Below, piece after piece: positions 8,125 to 17,384 of a stretch of 64,000 nt of DNA; the first letter of the stretch is position 1; each line of letters starts with the position of its first letter. The notes beneath the pieces are model-generated. The model was given only the letters and a program-made list of their open reading frames with translations, was not told the DNA's origin and made no database searches. Location: the NCBI GenBank assembly GCA_030066985.1, contig JASJAN010000019.1, positions 39,962 to 103,961 on the forward strand, read 5' to 3'. This DNA comes from Desulfobacterales bacterium (GTDB lineage: Bacteria; Desulfobacterota; Desulfobacteria; Desulfobacterales; JAHEIW01). The position numbers and the translations under genes were made by a program.

Positions 8125-10425
8125 TTAAGATTTTGGCAAGACAAGCGCTTTGAAAGCTGCGTTTTCCCTGATATTGTCAAAATTGCTATCCCCCTGCAAC
8201 CGATCCCAGTCATGGTAACCTCTGGCGATCGCTCTTTTAAGCCATTCAATGGATTCAGCGGCCTTATTTTGACGGGCATATATACCGGCAATATAGATAT
8301 AGGGCTCCGTATCATTGGGTTGCTGCCCGATCATTTTCCGAAACAATTCAACCGCCTGATCATAATTTCCGGTCATGGCCTGGCCGATGGCTAATTTTTT
8401 CATGACCGGCCGGGATTTGGGGCGTATTATGAACGCTTTTTGATAGTTCTCCAAAGCCTGATTTAAGGCGCCCTGGTCCTTGTAAAGATCTCCGAGTTGC
8501 AAGTAAAGATCAGCATTATCGGGATTGCGCTTAATTTTACCGTTAAGTTGTGCCAGCCTTTGCCGGTAAGCGGTTTGGGCAGTTTGCAGCTTCTTCAGAT
8601 TTTCGCGTGCAGCGTCGAAATCGGGGTTAATCTCCAGTGCTTTGTGAAAATAAGCTGCGGCTGCTTTTAATTTGCCTTCGATCATCAGCAAAAGCCCCAA
8701 ATTATTGTGGGCTTCCGGCAAATATGGATTCAACCGCAACGCCTGTAGGTAGTATCGGACGGCCATTTTTATTTTTCCCTGTTGGCGATAAACTGCACCG
8801 AGATTGACATAGACGTCGCCATAGTTCGGTTCAAGACGCACGGCAGTATGAAGATGGTGAAGGGCTTCTTTGATGTGTCCTTGTTCAAGCAGCGCGACCG
8901 CCAGACCATTATGCGTTTCAGCCTCTAAAGGGTTTAGCTTGAGAGACACACGGTAGCGATCAACAGCCTCGTTGACCCGGCCCAGGTTCACGAGCGTTTG
9001 CCCGATGTTATTGTGTACTTTTGTCATAAGGGGATTTAACTTCAATGCGGCTTTGAAATGGTGCAGGGCAGCTTTGAAGTCACCTTCCCATAACAAGGCA
9101 CTACCTAAATTATTGTGGGCAATGTCACTTCCCCCCGTAACGTCCAGCGCATGTTTAAAAAGGAGTCGGCTGTTTTGCCAATGCTGCAGCTGCCCGCGCA
9201 CCAAAAAAACACAACAGACCACAGCCGAAACGCCCAATACGGTCACCAGAACCTGCATTTTGGGGCGCCATTTTGTGATCATCTCCGCTGGTGCCCAGAC
9301 CATGATGATCAAGATACCGATCATCGGTATATACACCCATCGATCTGCCATGGCAGGCCACACGCCTGCTTGAACGATCCCAATCACCGGAACCAAAGTG
9401 CCCAAATACCATAACCAACCAGTTGCCAGATACGGTTTACGATTTGACCTGAGTAAAAAGAGCGTCGTTATAACGAACAGTAGGACACCTGATCCAACCA
9501 CCAGCCACAGCGGCAAGGTTTTGGGGAAAGGATAAAAAATTGCCAGGTTATGGGGCCAAAATATTTTGGACAGATAGCTGAGATATGACACCAGGGCGTT
9601 GCCGATACGCAATATCAACGGTACCGTATCCGTTGCCACCATCATGTCAATATCTTGTGTTGATAAAATCGACACCCAGATCGATGCGCCGGAAAGCATC
9701 AGCAAAGGCAGTTTCTCCACGATCAATCTTAAACCACCGCTCTGTCGTGCCGGAATAAATACCGTATCTTGCCAGATGGCTGAATGTTGCCACCCATGTT
9801 TATCGTCTAAACGCTTCAACGGCCAATAGTCCAGCAGTAAAAGCACAAACGGCAAAGTGACCAACATGGGTTTGGTCATCAAGCCGCAGGCAAAAGCAAG
9901 CAGCATCAATCCATATCGCTTAACCGTGGGGCGTTCGGCATAGCACATATACAACAACATCGTTAACACCCAAAAAAAGGTGCTCAACAAATTCTTGCGC
10001 TCCGCCATCCAGGCAACCGAGTCAACGTTGAGCGGATGCACGGCAAACAGGGCTGCGATAAACGCACATCGATATAGACGCCCGGTGGCACGATAAAGGA
10101 CCCCAAAAAGCAACAACGCATTAACCAGGTGAATCCATAGGTTGGTCAGATGGTGGGCGGCGGCGTTAAGCCCGAATAGCTCAACGTCCAGCATATGCGA
10201 AAGCCAGGTGAGTGGATGCCAGTAGCTTTTACCATTGAAATCAAATGCCCAGATTAATCCGTCTGCTGTCAAACCGGCTTTGACCTTTTGGTTGCCCGTA
10301 ATATACAGATCATCATCGAAATTGATAAACTCATGATGGTGCACCGGCCAGTAGGCGAGCAGTGTAATGGCCACCAGTATGAGACAGACGGTTACCTTTT
10401 TATTCTGTAAAATTTTAAGATTCAT
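8125..10425 (-). CDS. TMTC-like membrane protein with C-terminal TPR repeats (putative GT-C glycosyltransferase)
   Basis: 766 residues. Residues 1-420 hold about 9-11 membrane helices. The first periplasmic loop carries INFDDDLYITGN (acidic pair typical of GT-C lipid-sugar-dependent transferases) and WHPLTWLSHMLDVELFG, the signature shared with TMTC proteins. Residues about 430-766 contain roughly nine TPR units (for example AHNNLGSALLWEGDFKAAL, VYVNLGAVYRQQGKIKMA). Eukaryotic TMTC proteins are O-mannosyltransferases; bacterial homologues are widespread in delta-proteobacteria and mostly uncharacterised. Glycosylation-type neighbours (FkbM methyltransferase, GT2 fusion) follow upstream on the same strand, which supports a role in modifying surface proteins or glycans. 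Confidence 0.85.
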   Translation of the reverse strand: MNLKILQNKKVTVCLILVAITLLAYWPVHHHEFINFDDDLYITGNQKVKAGLTADGLIWAFDFNGKSYWHPLTWLSHMLDVELFGLNAAAHHLTNLWIHLVNALLLFGVLYRATGRLYRCAFIAALFAVHPLNVDSVAWMAERKNLLSTFFWVLTMLLYMCYAERPTVKRYGLMLLAFACGLMTKPMLVTLPFVLLLLDYWPLKRLDDKHGWQHSAIWQDTVFIPARQSGGLRLIVEKLPLLMLSGASIWVSILSTQDIDMMVATDTVPLILRIGNALVSYLSYLSKIFWPHNLAIFYPFPKTLPLWLVVGSGVLLFVITTLFLLRSNRKPYLATGWLWYLGTLVPVIGIVQAGVWPAMADRWVYIPMIGILIIMVWAPAEMITKWRPKMQVLVTVLGVSAVVCCVFLVRGQLQHWQNSRLLFKHALDVTGGSDIAHNNLGSALLWEGDFKAALHHFKAALKLNPLMTKVHNNIGQTLVNLGRVNEAVDRYRVSLKLNPLEAETHNGLAVALLEQGHIKEALHHLHTAVRLEPNYGDVYVNLGAVYRQQGKIKMAVRYYLQALRLNPYLPEAHNNLGLLLMIEGKLKAAAAYFHKALEINPDFDAARENLKKLQTAQTAYRQRLAQLNGKIKRNPDNADLYLQLGDLYKDQGALNQALENYQKAFIIRPKSRPVMKKLAIGQAMTGNYDQAVELFRKMIGQQPNDTEPYIYIAGIYARQNKAAESIEWLKRAIARGYHDWDRLQGDSNFDNIRENAAFKALVLPKS

Positions 10426-10488
10426 GTGGTTGGGAAAAGCTGTTGTGACAGGTTTGAAGGATCCTACAATTATACCACCAATGACAAA

Positions 10489-11373
10489 CTACCTCAAATT
10501 TTTAAAGGATTCAGGTGGGATGGCCATTATATCGGTGGTCGCTCTCAGCGGAATTTGACGGGTGAAATTTTTCAGGGTTATCCGGGTACCATTTTTGGCA
10601 TTTAACAAGCTGTATTCGAAATTTTGGAAGAAATGGTAAAATTGCTCAAATTCAAGCTGCTGTTCCTCTAATACGTATCGACCGATTTCAAAAACAACAT
10701 GGGGACGGTATTGTTCGATGGTATCAAACGCGCCTTTGAGCACTTTGTACTCATGACCGTCTGTGTCGATTTTAATCAAATCGACTCTTTGGATGCCGTT
10801 TTCTCGGCAAAAATGATCTAACGTAATCGCCGGAACCGAATCGGCCGGTTTGATAGTGCCGCCATGTAAAGGATGCGCATGAGCGGCGCTTCCATCGACC
10901 TTCCAGCTTGCGTAGGCAGTCAAATCATGCTTGTGTCTGCTATGATCGGCTAAGAAGCGCTTGATCGGTGTTATTCGAAAAGCCAATTGGGGATTTAACG
11001 ACATATTTTTCAAAAACTTGGCATAGCCATATTCCGTGGGTTCAAAGGCATACACATGACCTTTCGGTGCCAAGGCGGCATAGGCGAATGCCATACTGCC
11101 GATATTGGCACCGACATCCACAATGACCGCGTCTGCCGGTAGTGAAAAATATTGGTTACCGGTAACATAATTTTGGAAATTGCCAAATATGAACAGAGAA
11201 AGATCGATCCCTTCGCTTAGATCAACTTCATAAAACACACCCTTTCTTTTTACGATACGCTTATTCTGCCCCAAAAGTGACTGACAAGCAAAATGCAATA
11301 TCCGGGCAAGACCCAATTTGATTCGGGTCATTGGTATTTTCATCATGAGCGGTGTTTTAAGTTCAGCCATCAT
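10489..11373 (-). CDS. FkbM family SAM-dependent methyltransferase
   Basis: 294 residues. The SAM-binding motif is VIVDVGANIGSMAFAYA (about residue 83), followed by HVYAFEPTEYGYAKF and the FkbM-specific LIKIDTDGHEYKVLKGA near the C-terminus. FkbM enzymes O-methylate sugars or polyketides. Here, between a TMTC-like protein and a glycosyltransferase, methylation of a surface glycan is likely. The start is uncertain since several Met codons occur in the first 15 residues. Confidence 0.9.
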   Translation of the reverse strand: MMAELKTPLMMKIPMTRIKLGLARILHFACQSLLGQNKRIVKRKGVFYEVDLSEGIDLSLFIFGNFQNYVTGNQYFSLPADAVIVDVGANIGSMAFAYAALAPKGHVYAFEPTEYGYAKFLKNMSLNPQLAFRITPIKRFLADHSRHKHDLTAYASWKVDGSAAHAHPLHGGTIKPADSVPAITLDHFCRENGIQRVDLIKIDTDGHEYKVLKGAFDTIEQYRPHVVFEIGRYVLEEQQLEFEQFYHFFQNFEYSLLNAKNGTRITLKNFTRQIPLRATTDIMAIPPESFKNLR

Positions 11374-11451
11374 TTTACCATTTAACGTGTGCTCATTTTA
11401 TGATCAAAGAATTGATTCCCCCGGTGGCAGCCAAAATGCCGACAGCCGCCG

Positions 11452-12903
11452 CTAGATAAATTTGATCCGCCTGGCGGCAAATAACACCATTTTTATGAGC
11501 ATCCAACCGTGCCGCCAGCGATCAATGTTTGTCGTACCGTAAGTTCGGGAGCGATAACGGATCGGAATTTCCGCAATCTTGAAGTTCAGCTTGGCCGCTC
11601 CAAACAGCAGATCAAAATCGCCAAAGGGGTCAAAGGTGCCAAAATAATCACGATTGGCAGCTATGGTTTCATAATCCCGTTTCCACAAAACTTTGGTGCC
11701 GCAAAGCGTGTCTTTAATCGGCTGTCCCAGCAGCCAGGAAAAGGCCAGACTGAAAAACTTGTTGCCGAGGATATTAAAAAACCGCATGGATTGATCCTCG
11801 AGCGGGTAAACCAGGCGCACACCATTGATGAACTCACCTCTGCCGCCGACAATGGCATTATAAAAACGCGACAGGTCTTCGGGCGGCACCGTTAAATCAG
11901 CATCTAAAATCATGAGAATGTCGCCTTTGGCGGCTTCAAATCCCAGCCGGACCGCATCCCCTTTGCCCTTACCGGTCTGCTGAAAAAATTGGCACTTTCT
12001 GTCCGGAAAATGCGTCATCATTTCTTCGATGGTTTCAGTGGTATTGTCAGTGGAATGGCCTTCGACAAAAACGACTTCTGTGCCCCCGCCCAGTTCAGGT
12101 ACCCGCTGCATGATCTGTTCGATATTACCGGCCTCATTGCGGGCCGGTACAATCACCGATACCGAAGGTGTTTTGTTTTGCGGGTATTTGTCCCTGGCAG
12201 GATCTGGTCGTGCGATAACGATATTGGTTAAAACAAGCCAGTGAAATGGCACAATATGCGCCAGATAGCGGTTGAAAAATGACGATATAAACGGAATTTG
12301 CAGCGGCAACAAGATCATCGGGCGGTTTTGCAGCACCTCAAAACCGGATAATTTCATAAGATTGTGTATGTCCTGGGGGGCAAACCAATTTTGTTCCAGA
12401 ACCTCAAACCCGAGTCCCAGCCATTTTACCGCCGACAGCGGCAGGCGCCACAAATTGTTATAGAAATTTAGGAATACCCGGGTTCCGGCATGCGTCAAAT
12501 TGCGCAAGCCTTCCAACACCCGCTGCACATCCCAAAGATCATTGACCAGATCAGAGAGGATTATAACATCGAATTTATCTGTAAAGGCGATGTCATGGGC
12601 ATCCGCCTGCACAAAGACAAGCTCCGGATGCTTTTTAGCGGCAACCCCCAACATCTCTTGTGAAAAATCAACGCCCACGCCAAGACTCGGCTTGAGGCAT
12701 GCCAGCAGATCCCCGTGACCGCAGCCCAATTCCAGTACATTCAAGTCCGGCGGAACGAAAAATCGATAATAATGCTGCATGAGTTGATGATAGAATGCAC
12801 CCGCCCGTTTGGGTCGCAGCTTTCTGGGTGATACCCTATCCCAGTGGATCATTCGCGCTTTCTGATAACGTATTTTTAGGTCAACCGTATCCTGCCGATT
12901 CAT
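11452..12903 (-). CDS. class I methyltransferase fused to a GT2 glycosyltransferase
   Basis: 483 residues. Residues about 45-200 form a SAM methyltransferase (NVLELGCGHGDLLACL, VFVQADAHDI, DVIILSDLVNDLW). Residues about 248-470 form a family 2 glycosyltransferase of the dolichol-phosphate-mannose synthase type (VSVIVPARNEAGNIEQIM, ILDADLTVPPEDL with the DxD metal site, and DTLCGTKVLWKRD). It carries no multi-helix membrane tail, only a short hydrophobic stretch at the C-terminus. The two activities probably act on the same lipid-linked sugar. Upstream of the FkbM gene by 78 bases on the same strand. Confidence 0.9.
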   Translation of the reverse strand: MNRQDTVDLKIRYQKARMIHWDRVSPRKLRPKRAGAFYHQLMQHYYRFFVPPDLNVLELGCGHGDLLACLKPSLGVGVDFSQEMLGVAAKKHPELVFVQADAHDIAFTDKFDVIILSDLVNDLWDVQRVLEGLRNLTHAGTRVFLNFYNNLWRLPLSAVKWLGLGFEVLEQNWFAPQDIHNLMKLSGFEVLQNRPMILLPLQIPFISSFFNRYLAHIVPFHWLVLTNIVIARPDPARDKYPQNKTPSVSVIVPARNEAGNIEQIMQRVPELGGGTEVVFVEGHSTDNTTETIEEMMTHFPDRKCQFFQQTGKGKGDAVRLGFEAAKGDILMILDADLTVPPEDLSRFYNAIVGGRGEFINGVRLVYPLEDQSMRFFNILGNKFFSLAFSWLLGQPIKDTLCGTKVLWKRDYETIAANRDYFGTFDPFGDFDLLFGAAKLNFKIAEIPIRYRSRTYGTTNIDRWRHGWMLIKMVLFAARRIKFI

Positions 12904-13023
12904 CTGTTAAGTGAGTCCAATCAACCAAATAAGTTTAATTTTTATAGAAGATGCCGGTATGTGAATTGTAGCACGCCGGAATGAAGAGTCAAATAAGATC
13001 CTGTTTAACCAGGAGACAATTCT

Positions 13024-14418
13024 TCAGGGTGTTGCCTTTTCGAGCCTTGCAACAGACTCGATGTGGTAGGTGTGCGGAAACAAATCCACCGGCTGAACTT
13101 CCTTGACCCGATAGGTTTCCTGCAGCAGATTCAGATCACGGGCGAGCGTTGACGGATTGCAGGACACGTACACAATACGCTCGGGCAATAGCGCCAGCAC
13201 CTGTTTGACAACATCTTTGTGCATCCCGGCCCGGGGCGGATCAATGATCAAAACCTGCGGTCGTTGTTCCAGGGCCGGCAAAGTGTTGCGGATGTCACCG
13301 GCAACAAAACGGCAGTTATCGATTTGATTGATACGACAGTTTCTATGCGCATCGGCAATGGCACTGGGGCCAATCTCCAAACCAATCACCTCCCGGGCCG
13401 CCTCGGATAGCAAAATTGGTATGGTACCGGTGCCGCTGTAGAGATCGACAACCGTCTCTGACCCTGTTAGCTGGGCATAGCGTTTGACCGTATCATACAG
13501 CTTTGCAGCACCGCGTGTGTTGGTTTGAAAAAATGAATTGGCGGATATCTCAAATGCAAAGGAACCGATCGTATCGCTGAGGGTTGAACCACCGGCCAGG
13601 GTGCGCTCAAATTCCCCGGTGGTCACACCCGCTTTGCGGGAGGTCACATTTTGGATCACCGTGCTGACCTGGGGATATTCATGCATGAGCGCATCTGCGA
13701 GCGGTTGCACTGCCGGCAAATTATCCGAGGCAGTAACGATATTGACCATCCAGCGATCCAGGGCCACCGAATGGCGCAGCATCAAAAAGCGCCAGAAGCC
13801 TTCATGGCTGCGCAGGCCATAGGCCGGCAGACCGGAATCCAGCATGTATTGTCGCACATCAGCGAGCAGGTGATTGCCCAAGTCGGGCTGCAACAGGCAT
13901 TTTTTGGTATCAAATACTTTAAAAAACGTTCCGGGCACATGCAGGCCGATGCCAAAATCTTTTTCAATGCCCTCCTGCTGCATCTCAATGGGTGTCAACC
14001 AGCGACGATCTGTACAGGTAAACTCCATCTTGTTGCGATACCCAAATTTTAGGGGTGATGACATCGTGGCATGAACGGGCACATCTTTAATTTGCCCGAT
14101 ATGTTCAAGAGACTCGCAAACGTGCTGTCGCTTGTATTCCAATTGAATGTTGTAATCTAAAAATTGCCACTTGCACCCGCCGCAAAAACCGCTGTATACA
14201 CAAGGCGGTGGGATGCGATTGGCAGAGGCCGTCAACAGTTCAAGCACACGCGCTTCAGCATGGTTTTTTCTCTTGCGCACAATGCGAATGGAAACCCGAT
14301 CGCCGGGAACGGCCTGGTCCACAAAGACAGTCAGTCCATCAATGCGCACCAGTCCTTTGCCGCCATAGGCAATGCCGCTGATGTCAACTTCAAGTGTTTG
14401 TCCTTTTTTTATTTTCAT
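13024..14418 (-). CDS. rlmD: 23S rRNA (uracil-1939-C5)-methyltransferase RlmD/RumA family
   Basis: 464 residues. An N-terminal TRAM domain (LEVDISGIAYGGKGLVRIDG) binds RNA. The 4Fe-4S ligand set CVYSGFCGGCKWQF follows, then the TrmA-type methyltransferase: SAM site VVDLYSGTGTIPILL, LIIDPPRAGMHKDV, and the catalytic Cys in VYVSCNPSTLARDL. It makes 5-methyluridine in 23S rRNA (position 1939 in E. coli). RlmC/RlmCD cannot be excluded from sequence alone, since TRAM-containing RumA homologues outside gamma-proteobacteria vary in target. Confidence 0.9.
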   Translation of the reverse strand: MKIKKGQTLEVDISGIAYGGKGLVRIDGLTVFVDQAVPGDRVSIRIVRKRKNHAEARVLELLTASANRIPPPCVYSGFCGGCKWQFLDYNIQLEYKRQHVCESLEHIGQIKDVPVHATMSSPLKFGYRNKMEFTCTDRRWLTPIEMQQEGIEKDFGIGLHVPGTFFKVFDTKKCLLQPDLGNHLLADVRQYMLDSGLPAYGLRSHEGFWRFLMLRHSVALDRWMVNIVTASDNLPAVQPLADALMHEYPQVSTVIQNVTSRKAGVTTGEFERTLAGGSTLSDTIGSFAFEISANSFFQTNTRGAAKLYDTVKRYAQLTGSETVVDLYSGTGTIPILLSEAAREVIGLEIGPSAIADAHRNCRINQIDNCRFVAGDIRNTLPALEQRPQVLIIDPPRAGMHKDVVKQVLALLPERIVYVSCNPSTLARDLNLLQETYRVKEVQPVDLFPHTYHIESVARLEKATP

Positions 14419-14559
14419 TTGAATTATGAACTGGTGATGATTGCAAACCCAGAGATTAAATATTTAACTTTCTTATTTATGGATTTATATTTATTTTACT
14501 GTAATAATTTTTAATTCTGATTTTTACTAATCATGTAGTGCCACATTATACGATTACTC

Positions 14560-15294
14560 ATGAGCCCTTCAGAGCATACGGCATCTATTAAAGAAATTCA
14601 ATTTTCATCGCAAGAATTTCAACTAAACGGTTATTTGCATCTGCCGTCGGCCCCCTCCCCTCCGGTCATTCTTGGCTCCCACGGGCTTTTTAGCGATAAA
14701 GATTCACCCAAGCAAATTGCCCTGGCGCAGCGCTGCAATCAACTGCATATGGCCTATTTTCGCTTTGATCACCGGGGTTGCGGTGACAGCAAAGCCCCCT
14801 TTGAAAAGGTCACATCGCTGCAAGCGCGCTGTGCCGATCTGAAGGCCGCAGCTAAAATGCTAACATCCAGAAGTGATCTGGGGAATCAGATCGGACTTTT
14901 CGGCAGCAGCATGGGCGGCAGTGTTTGCCTGGCAGTTGCCCGTAAACTGTCTCCGCTTGCGGTGGTCACCTGGGCAGCTCCGCTGCGCAGCACCGATCTG
15001 GTCTCGCAGACAACACCTCCCGACAGCGGTTCGCCCGCCCCGTTTGAAAAGCAGCCGTTTGACCTCTCAGATCAAATTGTCGGTCTGCAAAATATACTTA
15101 TTTTACATGGCGATGCAGACGATATTGTTCCGTTGTCCCATGCTCGCCAGATTTACGACCGCGTCAGCGAGCCTAAAAAGCTGCACGTGTTTGCCCGTAG
15201 CGATCATCGCATGAGCCACCCGCCTGATCAGCAACGGTTTATAAATGCAGCAACCATTTGGTTTCAATCCTACCTAAAGCCGCAAAGCTTATAA
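14560..15294 (+). CDS. alpha/beta hydrolase
   Basis: 244 residues, cytoplasmic. The nucleophile elbow is LFGSSMGGSVCLA (Ser about residue 115), the acid is in LILHGDADDIVP, and the histidine in FARSDHRMSHP, giving a complete triad. The fold resembles the YqiA/dienelactone-hydrolase-like esterases; the substrate cannot be told. Divergent from rlmD (141 bases between starts) and convergent with the amidohydrolase gene. Confidence 0.88.
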   Translation: MSPSEHTASIKEIQFSSQEFQLNGYLHLPSAPSPPVILGSHGLFSDKDSPKQIALAQRCNQLHMAYFRFDHRGCGDSKAPFEKVTSLQARCADLKAAAKMLTSRSDLGNQIGLFGSSMGGSVCLAVARKLSPLAVVTWAAPLRSTDLVSQTTPPDSGSPAPFEKQPFDLSDQIVGLQNILILHGDADDIVPLSHARQIYDRVSEPKKLHVFARSDHRMSHPPDQQRFINAATIWFQSYLKPQSL

Positions 15295-15325
15295 AGCTTT
15301 ATATAAGACATCCAACCTAAGCACT

Positions 15326-16501
15326 TCAAATTATTTGATTTGCGTCAAAATAATACAACATTATTTTTTCCAGGCTATGCGGCAATTGCAATGGGTCGCC
15401 TTTGACCGCAACAAAATTCGCTGGCAGGTCTCTTTTGATCTGACCTGCCCCGGGCAAACCCATTAGGCGCGCGCCATTTCGGGTGGCACATGCAACCACC
15501 TTTTCGATGGGAAGCCCGGCATCCTTAAATAACCGCATCTCATTGATAAGCGCCTGTGCATGTGGTACCCCAGCGCTGCCGGCATCGGTTCCCAGGGCGA
15601 TACGAACGCCCCGTTCATGAGCAAATTGAATCTGGCGAATTTGGTGATCTAAATTTTGCTGGACCACATCCACCGCCTGTCCGTGTAGGACCATCTGATC
15701 TTTAAGGGCTTGCATGGTGTAAGCCGTCGGCACCCATGTCGTGCGGCTATCGGCCATTTGCCGCAGATTCTCCGTGCCCATGAAATACCCATGTTCAATG
15801 GAGTCGCAACCCGCATTCAGCGCTACTTTAACCGCCCTTTTCCCGTTGGCGTGCACCATAGTTTTAAAACCGCGCTGCCGCGCTGCCTTCACGGCAGCCG
15901 TCATTTCAGCCAGATTAAACTGTGGTGTGGTTTCTTTATGATAGACGGTTAAGCTGTTTAAGCCGGAATTTACGATTTTAATGTGATCGCCTTCGCCAGG
16001 TGCCGCAAGGATGATGTCGGCCAGATTCTGCTGCGGCGCTAATGCCCGACCAATAAGCTGACCGTAGCGGCCGGGCTTGTTCCAGGCCATGCCAGCCAAC
16101 TTTAATTGAATCGGAAGCCCTTTGATATCTTGATGATTCCTGCAGCGCAGCACGCTCTTTTGCGCATCCCCGCCATCGCGCACAGCCATAATCCCTCTGG
16201 CAACATACTGATTTAACTCGTATTTAACTTGCCTGAAAATTCGATGGGATTCGCCGGAGGTATCGATATCTGTTGGGTCTTGTCGGGCAATTTCCGGCAG
16301 CGCCAGATGCACATGAGAATCAATAAGAGCGGGCATGAGCGTACAAGCGTCAGGATCCAGCAGTGATTGACCGGGTTTTACCGAATCCGGCCCGGCCTCA
16401 GTCGATTTGCGGATTGATCGGAGTATACCATTTTGCAAACGAATCCGCATAGCTGGTTGAGCCGGTGTGCCGCTGCCGTCTATCAACCAACCCACATGCA
16501 A
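15326..16501 (-). CDS. amidohydrolase family protein
   Basis: 391 residues. Metal-dependent hydrolase with the metal-binding motif LIDSHVHLALPE, later histidines TMVHANGKRAV and SIEHGYFMG, and the catalytic Asp in IALGTDAGSAGVPH, as in imidazolonepropionase-like/prolidase-type members. The N-terminal beta-sandwich (GWLIDGSGTPAQPAMRIRL) and C-terminal return (GQIKRDLPANFVAVKGDPL) are complete. The substrate is unknown. Confidence 0.88.
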   Translation of the reverse strand: MHVGWLIDGSGTPAQPAMRIRLQNGILRSIRKSTEAGPDSVKPGQSLLDPDACTLMPALIDSHVHLALPEIARQDPTDIDTSGESHRIFRQVKYELNQYVARGIMAVRDGGDAQKSVLRCRNHQDIKGLPIQLKLAGMAWNKPGRYGQLIGRALAPQQNLADIILAAPGEGDHIKIVNSGLNSLTVYHKETTPQFNLAEMTAAVKAARQRGFKTMVHANGKRAVKVALNAGCDSIEHGYFMGTENLRQMADSRTTWVPTAYTMQALKDQMVLHGQAVDVVQQNLDHQIRQIQFAHERGVRIALGTDAGSAGVPHAQALINEMRLFKDAGLPIEKVVACATRNGARLMGLPGAGQIKRDLPANFVAVKGDPLQLPHSLEKIMLYYFDANQII

Positions 16502-16788
16502 GATGACCGTTTAATCAGACACGCTGCTTGCCCCCTTGACAGGCGCTAATACAATGTAGTATCTATTTCATACTAAATTGGTCGGATATAGGCCCTGAAA
16601 AATACAGACGAGAATCGATACGCATCCAATGTTGAAATGAACTTTGCAATTCGGGAGCTGTAAATTATATCGTCAAACAACATCTTCTTGATGACCGCTA
16701 AGCGCTCGCCAATTGATGTCTAACGCCCCAATTCAACCATTGAACATGTATCCCATCGATCCACCCGTCAAGATACCAAAGGAGATGT

Positions 16789-17367
16789 ATGAAGCCCAAA
16801 CCCAAGGCCCATGCTGCATCAGTTGTCAAATTAAATCAAACAGAACCCACCTTTGTGCGCGAAGTCATTAGCCGATCGGGTGTGGATATAAACCAGTGCT
16901 GGCACTGTCAAACCTGTGCCGGCGGATGCCCTTTTGTGCGGGCTATGGATTATCCGCCCAACCGTGTCATTCGACTGGTCCAGCTGGGTCTGCGAATGGA
17001 AGCACTGCAAAGTTCAGGTATCTGGATCTGTGTGGGATGCAATACGTGCTCGATTCAATGCCCTAACTGCATTGATATCCCGGCTGTCAATGATGCCCTG
17101 CGTCAGATGGCGATGGCAGAGGAGGTGGTCGTTGCCGAACCCAATATCCTGCATTTCCATCAGGCCGTCCTGCAATCCATCCAGCGCCACGGCCGCACCC
17201 ATAAGCTGGAAGTGATGATGCGCTATAAGTTAAAAAAACACGACTGGTTCAGCGACATGTCTGTGGGCATCAAGATGTTTGCCAAGCGCAAACTTGAGCT
17301 GCTGCCGTCCAAAAGCAAAAATATGGCGGACATCAGAAGGCTTTTTGAACAAAAATCAACGACCTAA
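16789..17367 (+). CDS. hdrC: heterodisulfide reductase subunit C-like protein
   Basis: 192 residues. Two 4Fe-4S motifs are seen: CWHCQTCAGGCPF and CVGCNTCSIQCPNC, followed by the family sequence IPAVNDALRQMAM. HdrC passes electrons between HdrA and the HdrB active site. The start has a strong AAAGGAG 5 bases upstream. hdrB follows after 17 bases. hdrA is not in the window, although HdrABC is normally a unit. A possible but weak promoter begins with TTGACA at 16536. Confidence 0.92.
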   Translation: MKPKPKAHAASVVKLNQTEPTFVREVISRSGVDINQCWHCQTCAGGCPFVRAMDYPPNRVIRLVQLGLRMEALQSSGIWICVGCNTCSIQCPNCIDIPAVNDALRQMAMAEEVVVAEPNILHFHQAVLQSIQRHGRTHKLEVMMRYKLKKHDWFSDMSVGIKMFAKRKLELLPSKSKNMADIRRLFEQKSTT

Positions 17368-17384
17368 GGCAAAGCCAAAACCCT

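Noticed and set aside
16536..16565. TTGACA-based promoter for hdrC
   Set aside because: The -10 candidates at 17 or 18 bases match at only about three of six bases, and it lies about 220 bases from the gene.
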